From NCBI GenBank assembly GCA_950295325.1, contig OX485805.1:53220758-53284757 (forward strand): a stretch of DNA of 64,000 bases. The letters run 5' to 3'. This document shows, one piece after another, positions 10,340 through 18,521 of the stretch. Every line of letters begins with the position of its first letter. Within the stretch, counting starts at the first letter, position 1. The notes under the pieces are model-generated. The model saw nothing but the letters and a program-made list of their open reading frames with translations, had not been told where the DNA came from and made no database searches. The position numbers were made by a program, and so were the translations under genes. Origin of the DNA: Polytrichum commune. Its lineage: Eukaryota > Streptophyta > Polytrichopsida > Polytrichales > Polytrichaceae.

Positions 10340-10359
10340 TTTGGGTCGGTCGACCCAAA
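10340..10359. repeat. Single palindrome at the start of intron 3
   Basis: TTTGGGTCGGTCGACCCAAA, 22 bp after the 5' splice site at 10318. Intron 3 (10318-10827) is otherwise pyrimidine-rich then AT-rich, with no other feature seen. No intact copy of the palindrome was found to the right of this one; a decayed form occurs near 12219 in intron 5. Confidence 0.9.
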
Positions 10360-10827
10360 CTCCATGGGTCTTTGTCTTCTTGCCTTGGTCGTGTCCCCTA
10401 GCTACCCTAAACTCACACACACGTCGCCCCCCTGGCACTCGCGCCCTTCGCCACATCCCCCCGACCATTCGTTCGTTCACCTACCCCGGCTTGCGACCAA
10501 GTCTTCATCACGGCGGCCCGTCTCTTCAATTTTTGCTAGATGTAGAAGTAGGCTAGTTTGAACGCATCGTTCAACGCGGCTCCCCCCAATCAAGATGTAC
10601 ATAGAGCATTGTATACAATACAATCACCATTTTTGACTCCTATATACTTGTATATTGTGTTTGAATGTATTTTGTATGCTCTTGTCTCTCTTGTATCCCT
10701 TGTTGCACCCCCCCAAAATGAATCAATTGGTTTTGTGTTTGCACCAAGAACACTCGTTTCCTTAATGCTTCGTTTGGACATAGCATGACATAAGTCGCCC
10801 CCCGTTTTCTCTCGCTCGTATCCGCAG

Positions 10828-11640
10828 GGCTCGGAGCATAGCGTAGCGGCTCCCCGACGCTCTTCTCCAAGGAGCGCAGAGGGCAGCACGGCGGCCCCCC
10901 CGGTTTTACCCGCCCCGCCCCCGCTGCCGAAGAAACGATTCCTGGTGTTAGACCTGAACAGTGTCCTCGTGCAGTGCGTTCATTGCCCTAGGGCCCCCAC
11001 AGTGCCCTTTTGCAAGCCCGAGGACGCTAATTACGACGGGCCACCCACGTTCATAAAAAGCAAGCTAGTTCACCTCCGCCCGTGGCTTCGGACCTTCCTC
11101 CAGATCGCCCAACAACGATGGTGGGTGGTCGTGTGGAGCTCCATGACGGCCGAGAACACCAATGCAGTCGTGGAGTTCATCTTCAAGGGCATCGAGCCCC
11201 CCTGCATGGTCCTAGCACAGGAAGCCTGTAGAATATTGTACACACAGGACGGCAAAGTCGTCAAAAAACCAAACAACCCCGCTTCCCCCCAATACCTCAA
11301 GGTCTTGAAGCCCATTTTTTGGGACCAACGACCGTCCTTGATAGGCATCCCCTACGATGTCCGCCCCACCCGCGAGAACACGCTCATGGTGGACGACAAC
11401 GCCGCAAAGAACATGTTGAACCCGACGGCCAACTTCATAGTGTGCCCTACGTGGACGGTCGAGAAGGTCCGGGACCGATTTTTGTTAGACCTTAGTAAAT
11501 ACCTCCAGGCGCTCTGGGGAAGCGGACTTCCCGTAAACAATTTTGTTAGGAATAATCCCATAGGCGAGAGATACTTGGATCCACGAGACCACTTGTACAG
11601 AGAGTTGTTATCTCACGCGAAATTTAACAAGCTCATTTGA
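10828..11640 (+). CDS. Coding exon 4: FCP1/NIF-type HAD phosphatase-like domain
   Basis: After TCCGCAG, in phase with exon 3, a short Pro-rich lead-in is followed by KKRFLVLDLNSVLVQ (motif I near residue 41), VVVWSSMTAEN (motif II near 101) and LMVDDNAAKNMLNP (motif III/IV near 187). This order and spacing fits FCP1-like/NIF/TIM50-type HAD proteins, which dephosphorylate Ser or Thr in proteins such as the RNA polymerase II tail. Motif I has DLN instead of DxD, as in the plant subgroup with DLNG, so catalysis may be weak or lost. The frame ends at TGA 11638-11640; whether this is the natural end or a stop before a further splice is open, because the next two exon-like segments continue in the same phase. 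Confidence 0.7.
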   Translation, partial: GSEHSVAAPRRSSPRSAEGSTAAPPVLPAPPPLPKKRFLVLDLNSVLVQCVHCPRAPTVPFCKPEDANYDGPPTFIKSKLVHLRPWLRTFLQIAQQRWWVVVWSSMTAENTNAVVEFIFKGIEPPCMVLAQEACRILYTQDGKVVKKPNNPASPQYLKVLKPIFWDQRPSLIGIPYDVRPTRENTLMVDDNAAKNMLNPTANFIVCPTWTVEKVRDRFLLDLSKYLQALWGSGLPVNNFVRNNPIGERYLDPRDHLYRELLSHAKFNKLI

Positions 11641-11783
11641 GACAGTACGTGTGTTTGTATGTGTGTGTGTGTATATGCGCCCGCCCATTTTGTGTAATTT
11701 ACGCTTCATATGTATCTTGATTTTCACGCGCTCTATCTCCCCCCTTTTCCTTGGGTTTTGTTTTGTTCCAATTTTGGCTCCAG
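11641..11783. repeat. GT-rich microsatellite in the gap after exon 4
   Basis: A (GT)n-like run at about 11647-11677 lies just after the TGA. No intron donor of good quality lies directly before the stop; a GT inside this run would be the nearest candidate. A good acceptor, GGCTCCAG, ends the gap at 11783. Confidence 0.6.
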
Positions 11784-12137
11784 CGTTTGGAGCCCTCGAT
11801 TGACATCGTCAGCGAGTCAGACTTGGGGAGCTTCTTCTACGAGACCGTTTACGACACCGCGTCAACCATCGACTACTCCAAGGAGCCTCTTGACGCCGGC
11901 GTCGTCGATAGCCCCCCACCCAAGCAAATCTTCCGGCGATCTGCGTCCCCGTCACCGCTCAAAGGCATAAATCGCAAATGCGTCCGGACATCCCCCTCTC
12001 GGCCCGGCGGCAGTAGTACACCTCAACGGCGGCTGCTGATGGACGCTCGGCCTACGAAGAGTGGAACCCTTCCTATTCCTTTGTGGGATGCCTTGCCCCT
12101 CCTCGCCAACTCCGACGGGAATGCCCCCGGTGACAAG
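11784..12137 (+). CDS. Coding exon 5: disordered Ser/Pro-rich segment
   Basis: 118 codons from GGCTCCAG to GACAAG/GTGAAC, starting RLEPSIDIVSESDLGSFF. An acidic start is followed by Ser/Pro/Arg-rich sequence (RRSASPSPLKGINRK) that looks disordered and phosphorylatable. In phase with exon 6. No domain recognised. Confidence 0.5.
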
Positions 12138-12273
12138 GTGAACCCCCCCCCCCCAAAAAAAAACATGGTTATCCGCGCATTACAATCATTTTGCACTTAA
12201 AAAATGAACGTGTGACACGTTTGGGTCTTCCTCCCTAAACTAACACATGTGTTCTTGCATTGACGCGTTGCAG

Positions 12274-12591
12274 GTTGCTCCCACCTGTAAACCTATGCGG
12301 TCTAGTGCGTCCATCGAGTTGGAGCGTTTCTACTCCATGACCAGAAATGCAAGACAGTCCACTTCATCGTATTCGAATTCTTCGTCGTATAATTCGGGCG
12401 GCCGACGGAATCCAAAATGTGTTATTGATGGCGTTCACCCCAAGAATGGCTATAGTCGCGGGGCGGAGATTTTCAGGAATGTTGAAGCAATGCGAGCAAA
12501 AGAAGCTGCAGCAAAAGAAAAAGAGGCAAAAGAAAAAAAAGCAAAAGAAAATGAAGCAAAAGAAAAAGAGGTAGTATCCGAGGCTAGATAG
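12274..12591 (+). CDS. Coding exon 6: Ser-rich then Lys/Glu/Ala helical tail
   Basis: 105 codons from CGTTGCAG to a TAG. It contains ERFYSMTRNARQSTSS, a short Ser/Asn-rich run, KNGYSRGAEIFRNVEA and an (AKEKE)-type repeat likely to form a charged helix. The same exon, with its flanking intron and 3' DNA, is present as an open inverted copy at 57584-57901, differing at a handful of residues and in the number and make-up of the charged repeats. That copy supports this exon as genuine coding sequence. Confidence 0.6.
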   Translation, partial: VAPTCKPMRSSASIELERFYSMTRNARQSTSSYSNSSSYNSGGRRNPKCVIDGVHPKNGYSRGAEIFRNVEAMRAKEAAAKEKEAKEKKAKENEAKEKEVVSEAR

Positions 12592-13138
12592 GCCATAGTA
12601 GGCGTAGGGTTTTGGGCCATAGGCAAGAACATTTTGGGTCTCACTATCCAATGCATGTGTGGTGTTAGCATGATATGCATTTTACATGCCACACTTTGTA
12701 TGTTTTTTTTTGCAATAATACAAGTTAGACATGATTTTCCCTTCCATATGGTCTAAGGTTTGGATTGCCCTACCTAAACCATCACAAATATGAGTTTGGA
12801 ATATTTTGTATGCAATATTATATTGGTTAACATATTAACCCTTCAATAAGATCTATGGTTTGGATTGCCCTACCTAAACCATATTCATACAAGCTCTAAT
12901 ATTTTGTGTGCAATAATATGAATGTTTTAAGGTTTCCCCTTAAATGTGGTCTAAGATTTGGATTGCCCACCCTAAACCATCACAAATATGAGTTATTTAT
13001 GGGGTTCTTGGTCTAAACACCTGCTTCAAAGTGTTCGCATCTTACAACTTTCTCCAATATGTGTTCCATTTATCCTTGTTCTTATTTATGTGAATGTCTC
13101 AAAATGCCCAAAAAGTCTCAATTTAACGAATATAGTGT
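12592..13138 (+). repeat. 3' flank with about 100-bp repeats around an imperfect palindrome
   Basis: Three copies at 12757, 12857 and 12955 of a 24-bp imperfect palindrome with outer arms GGTTTGG and CC(T)AAACC, spaced 98-100 bp. This is a different sequence from the main palindrome but the same kind of organisation. The stretch recurs inverted at 57027-57580. Probably the 3'UTR and downstream flank of the preceding gene. Confidence 0.75.
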
Positions 13139-14049
13139 TATTGTTGACAATCCCATTACATAGTCTTAGAAGCTGGAGGATGCCTACTACTACTACATGA
13201 GGCATTGGTTCACTTTTATGATGCACAATTATTTCCGATTCATTCATGGACCATATTATCTTGGTCACACAATTGTGTATAGACTGCACCACTGGACATT
13301 TGACAATGATTGTAAATTTTATGAGCTTGAATCTAAAGATCTATTAAGTATGTGCCAAACCTCATGCTAGGTTATGGATGCATGGTATATATATGATTTC
13401 ATCCATCACGCTCATTGGTGCCATTTGAAGCAACCTTAAATCCAGTTGAGGCACCCCATAAATATGTCTCCTCTCAATGACACACAAGTGTATATATATA
13501 CACACATAATTACTCGAAATTTTGTCTGTGATTTATCATATATATTGTGTGTAATTTCTAAAATGACTAAGTACATTATTCTACATGGCATGTGGGTGGG
13601 ATTTCTCCGAAATTCTTTGCATAATGTCTCCTAGCCAATATCACGCTGACCTCTAGGAATAAGGAAGCACAAACTATTGCTATGACACTCATACTCTAGA
13701 TCAAGTACTTTGCATAAGCAATTATAATAGTGTTGCCCATAAGAGCATTCCTATTCCTTTCCATCCAACACAACTTGATGCTACCATCCTTGATGTGTTT
13801 GACAAATCATATGGGCTTGTATATAAGAATTAGGAAAGTGATGTCTTTTCATTGGTTTCTCAGAAGAAAAGAAGAAAAACTTCGGTCTTCGGAGGAGACC
13901 GACGTGAATGAAGTGTCTGTTCGATCCTCCTCCAATCCGATGCCCACAGGACAAAGGTATGGAGGTAAAGATCTACTCCTCCCTTTCGAGAGTAGACACT
14001 ATAGTCACCAGTTACTAGTAACAAGAACCAAAATGGTTAGTTTTTAGGG
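13139..14049. other. Intergenic DNA, no recognised feature
   Basis: AT-rich sequence with a short TA/CA microsatellite near 13490-13505. Short open frames are present but none resembles a protein family I know. The homology to the 57-58 kb copy ends at 13138. Confidence 0.4.
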
Positions 14050-14143
14050 GGGATTGTTAGTATGGTTTGGGTCGCCAAGTCGCTAGTGCATTTGTTAGTG
14101 GATGGAGTAGAGTGGCTTAGTTACTAAAGTTTTATGGCTTTAT

Positions 14144-15865
14144 CTATGGGGGGTCTAGTGTTTGGGGCAGGGGTTGGTGGTTTTCTATTCTTCTTTTGTG
14201 TAGGAGGATAGACATGGCATACTTAATAGCGATAGTATTGATGTTTTTAAAAGTATTTTTAATGATAGGCATAGGTATTTTAAATTTATTTTCGAGTGAT
14301 TTCATTGAAGGAATGTGTGTAGTGGCTCTAGCGCCTGCGGTGATTATAATAAGGGGGTCAACTTTCCATCCTCTAGCAGCAATACTATCGATTAATGGTT
14401 TATATTTGTTATTTTTTGCTTCGAGTGTTTCTGGGGAGAATCTATCATTACAGTATGTGAATTCGATGAATTGTATGGTGAGGTTGGGGTCCATGTCTGT
14501 GGGGGGGTCATTTTGGTACGGTAATCCTCTAACACAAAGAATGTCAGGTCTAAATCTGGAGTTACAATGGCATCTTTGTGTACCGCATGTGCAAGGGAGT
14601 AGCCAATTGGAAACGGTGTTTTCCTGGGATGTATTATTGAAGGTGCTAGTGTTCATGAGAATATAACATCGAGATTTTTCAGATGAGATTAGTAATTTCC
14701 TAATTTCCCATACATCTTTGTTGTGTCTTTTGACGTGAAGTGAATGTATATGTTGTTGTTTACACGTAAGTAGTACATGTAACCACGTGTCCGGTTTGTA
14801 TGAGTTGCAAATGGGGCATGTAATAGAGGGATATGATTGTCTACCGAAGAACAATTGTTTTCGAGCATTGCCCATATAGGTTCCTGTTCGGAATTTGATG
14901 AGGCATGATTTTTGTTTATCCGTGATTTCCGGGTTTTCCCAGAATTCGTTAGAAAGTTCTTTATCTATATCTGCATTTCCTGTCCATTTGTAAGTGTTGG
15001 GGGTTTGTGTGGCCATGTTTTCCAAGTTGTTTTCCCTATTGTATTTAATAATTTGTTTTTCTAGGAATCTAACAGGGCCTTTATCAGGAACGTCCATCAT
15101 TGAGGCCCAAACGTCCTTTTGGTAGTAGTATGGGGTGGCATGGGCATGTTCATATGGGTGAATGGCAATTCTGTGCTCTAGTTCTAGCCCTTCTTTTGCC
15201 AATTTGTCTGCTTGTTCGTTGCCGTTAATGTTGACGTGTGCTCTGACTTTGTATAGTGTGATTGGTTGTGTTCGGTTTTGAAGTAGTTGTACCATGGTGG
15301 CGAGGGTGATTTGGTCAGGGTGGCTATTGTGAAGTGTGGGGTGTTTAACTTGTGTGTTGAGTAAGTATAATACATTGAGACTGTCGGTAAATATGTATGC
15401 GGGTTCGTTTGGATATAGTGTATTAATGATTGTTAGTGTTTCATGTATGGCTATCATTTCTGCTCGTAGTATGTTTTGGAGTTCATGTAGTTTTTTGGAG
15501 ATGTTAAGGCCCTTCGGGCTATAGATTCCATAGCCAACTCTTTCTCTTCTCCATACTTCAGGGTTAATTTCTTTGGGTTTCATAAAAGAACCATTTGTAT
15601 AGTAGCTGAGTTGTGGATGGAATTTTAATGGTAAGTTGGTTTGGTAATTAGGGAATTGTGGAATAAGTATGTTATTATTATTGGGTGTGTTTGGATAGTT
15701 AGATTTAGCCCATTTTTTGCTAGGATTAACGGCGGTATTTAAGGGGGTGGGTTGTGCAATTTGTGTGTGAATTTGTAATATTTGGAGGTTATTTGCTATG
15801 TTGGTGAGTTGATTCATTTGTTCGTAGGTACCGATGTGATTGTTTTGGTGGTGGATACAAAATAT
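14144..15865 (-). pseudogene. LINE ORF2, RNase H and C-terminal RLE endonuclease part
   Basis: Open from about 15865 to the stop at 14144. RNase H: YTNGS (15590s) stands where YTDGS carries the first catalytic Asp; the Glu (RAEMIAIHE), the Asp of FTDSLNVL and the Asp of NEQADKLA are present. A CCHC-type zinc motif follows near residue 336 of the 557-residue frame (CPICNSYKPDTWLHVLLTC), then RHN, then RPDILCV and about 30 residues later EFTYC, then KNNKYKPL and an ITAGARA segment. That order matches the restriction-like endonuclease of R2-type LINEs. It would nick target DNA during target-primed reverse transcription. The Asp-to-Asn change suggests RNase H is inactive in this copy. Confidence 0.75.
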
Positions 15866-17470
15866 TCATAGTGTTGATAATTCTTTTCTCGTGATATTGA
15901 GTTCGGAGGGAATTGTGGGTTCTTCGTATATGATGGTGTTTGCTGCAAAGTGGGCAATGATATGTGTGTCCAAGAATGGGCCAGTGTATGGGTTAAAGTT
16001 ATGGTACCAATCCATATCTTTTGAAATAAGTATAGTGATTGTATTTGGGTTGTTTTTGGCCGCAATGCGGGCCCAATGGATGGCTTGTTGTAAGTCTGTT
16101 GCGTTATGGGGGTGGGCGTAACCAATTCCCTTCCAATTTTGGTCAAATGTTTTTCCTAGGGATCCAAATATTCTATCCCTAGAGAATGGTGAGTGGAATT
16201 GGGTGAATTGTGTGGGACAAATAACTGGGGATGAGAAGTATGAATGGTTGATATTAAATGATGTTATTAGGAAATCTAGTATTGGAGTTGGTATAGTATA
16301 TTGGGCACGTTTAAGTGGGTCATTTTTTGGAATACGGTATTTATACCTTTGGTATAGCCACACGATTTCAGTTTTAAATGATTGGGTAGGTGGTTCTAGA
16401 CTATGTGGGGTATTTTTAGCTTGATGGTATTGTTTCCATAGCCACAGTAATCTAGTTTTTGGGATGGTAATGAGGTGCCGGCCGTTGTCTTCATATATGT
16501 GAGCGACATCTAATTGTGTTTGGATAGTATTAGTATTTGTTTCGATGTCACTCTCTGGGTTGCATTCATTAATGGAGATATGTGCCAATGAAATTATTGT
16601 GGCAGGGATAACGTATCTAGTATCTCTTAGTTGTTCCGTGGAGAAGTATGCGTTGACGATATTTGTGAAGTACTTGTGTTGCCTTTTCGCATAATATTGG
16701 GTAAGTAGTTCAGTGTTGTGACAAATAGTATAGGCATCACAATAGGGAAATAACTCTCTTTGGGTGCGCCATTTGTTGTATCTGGTATTATTTGTTGTAG
16801 TCCATTGGCATAGGTATGATGTGTCATTTCTTTTAATCCCGTTAGAATCTATGAGTTGTCGTTGTTTGTGATCTAGTATTATGTGTATAGGAAATTGACG
16901 GGGGTTGTTAAGCATATTGTTGGGAGGCGGGGGTAGGTAGGGGGTAGGGGGATTTGGGGGGTGTATAGGGGGGGTTGGGTGTTGAGGGAGGACGGTATGA
17001 TTTATTATTATGTAATCATTCTTTAAGGTTCGTGGGGAGTAATGGTGTGGGCATGGTAGGTGGCATTTTTGGTGGCAGGAAGGGTGGCAAAATAGTTGAT
17101 TTGCGATGTTTAATGCACTCTTGATGAGTTTTGTAGGATTGAAGTGGTATATTTTAAAGTCGTTTAGGTTCATTAAGGTTGTGCCATTGGGCATGATTAT
17201 TTGTTCTAATTTTATTATATTGTGCAATAGAAGTTTTTGTAATAATTTAAGTGAAGTGTTGGGGTTTAGGCCCTGTAGGTTTTGAGCTTCTTTCAACCAT
17301 GTGGTTTTAAGTGTGGATGGGTTTAATAAGAAGCTATTTATTGTACTTTTTAGGTGGACTCCGGCTTCATGTTTAAGTAGGAATAACGTTCTAGTGATAG
17401 GTGATCTAACACAATGATGGTATTTAATGCAGGTTATTTCTTTGGAACCTCCAAATTTTGCAAGTATAAT
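15866..17470 (-). pseudogene. LINE ORF2, thumb region and unidentified interpolated domain
   Basis: Continues the polyprotein between RT and RNase H; it ends at a TGA (15866-15868) in frame with the RNase H part. It contains a Cys/His cluster (CHPSCHQKCHLPCPHH), a Pro-rich spacer (TPPIHPPNPPTPYLPPPP) and, near its end, YFSSPVICPTQFTQF, DRIFGSLGKTFDQNWKG and AIHWARIAAKNNPNTITILI. The last part vaguely resembles Dam-like adenine methyltransferase folds, but no catalytic DPPY-type motif is seen (AHPHN stands at the comparable place). Function unknown. Confidence 0.55.
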
Positions 17471-18521
17471 TTTGCAAGTATAAATTTTGCAAGCCATGAT
17501 AGATTTTACCGAGTCTACCTTTGTCATTGAGGGCATTTTGTAGTTGTTCTCCGATACAACGCAAGTAGGCATTTTGTAGAGAGAATGCTTCAATTCCAAA
17601 TAGATCGTGCGGGAGTTGTGTAGCGATATTAGATGTGCTTTTTGGTAATCCGCATATTGTTTTATGAAGTGCTATAATCTTCTTATCGAGTTTTTTGATA
17701 GCCGGAATAGAGTATGGTACTGCGTAAAAGTTGTAGGCTATACCAGCACGTATGACTGTATCTGCCATGTTGATTTTTTGTTTCATGTTAACTGGGCATG
17801 CTACAAGGGTTTGGCATTGTTTAATAACTTTAGTTGTAGTGGTATTAATTTGTGTTTTCCATTTAAGAGATGGTGCAAGATTGATTCCCAGATAGGTGTA
17901 TGGTTCGTGTTGATCTAGGACTGGTAATGGTTGGTTTCTATAGTTTATATTAGTAGATTGAATCAGGGCTTTGAATGTTATGGGGTTCATTTTAGATTTA
18001 TTAGGGCATCCGGTCACTGCACACTTGGGTATTCCAAAGTCCATTCCCGCCCATTCGCAGAATTTGTCTAATTTGTTTAGTTGTGTTTGTAATGATTTTA
18101 ATTTGTTGGCAATCGCTGCTAGATCATCGGCATATGCTGCGGATGTGATTTTAATTTTGGATGTTCCAAAGGTATATTCATTGTCACCTTGTTGTAACCA
18201 TCTAAGGAGGGGTTCTAAGAATATTAAAAATAAGTAAGGGCTGAGAGTGTCTCCTTGTATTGTACCTCTTTGAATGAGGATGAGTAGGGTTTTGCCGAAG
18301 TATTCTCCAAGATATATAATAGTGGATTGTGAGTATATATTTCCGATGAGGTTTATTGCATCTATTGGATATCCAAGGTCTTTCATTATGGCTAAGAGTC
18401 TTGCATGATCAATGGAACTGAAAGCGTTTTTGAAATCAATGTAGAGGATATATATATCTTGGTTCGTAAATCTTACGTCTTCTAATCCTGCAATGAGGAG
18501 TTGAAGTTGTCTGGATGTTCC
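17424..18521 (-). pseudogene. LINE ORF2, reverse transcriptase palm
   Basis: In frame with the upstream part across the TGA at 18522-18524. Shows YIDFKNAFSSIDH (block A), RGTIQGDTLSPYLF (block B) and AYADDLAAI (catalytic YADD), then the GIPKC block. All catalytic Asp residues are present. Near 17457-17495 a roughly 15-bp motif (TTTTGCAAGTATAA-like on the plus strand) occurs three times in a row, and the reading frame switches there, so slippage within this tandem repeat is the likely cause of the frame change. Confidence 0.8.

Larger units (their letters stand above)
5645..12591 (+). pseudogene. ParB/Srx-like plus FCP1/HAD-like multi-exon gene, probably disabled
   Basis: Six coding segments separated by GT-AG introns follow one another in the same phase (all phase 0): 5645-6970, 7234-8564, 8848-10317, 10828-11640, 11784-12137 and 12274-12591. 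Together they would encode about 1,500 residues: a ParB/sulfiredoxin-like region, a conserved-looking unknown region, an acidic, coiled and Pro-rich middle, an FCP1/NIF-type HAD domain and a Lys/Glu/Ala-rich tail. The GC-rich coding composition contrasts with the AT-rich flanks. One frame change (about 7400) and three in-frame stops (TGA near 7731, TAG at 10069, TGA at 11638) interrupt it, so it is probably a decayed copy; read-through or wrong exon limits are alternatives. A second copy of its tail lies inverted at 57027-58026, so the gene is or was multi-copy. Function unknown. Confidence 0.6.

Noticed and set aside
8600-10359. Palindromes as intrinsic transcription terminators
   Set aside because: No following T-run, and bacterial-type terminators do not apply to a plant nuclear gene.
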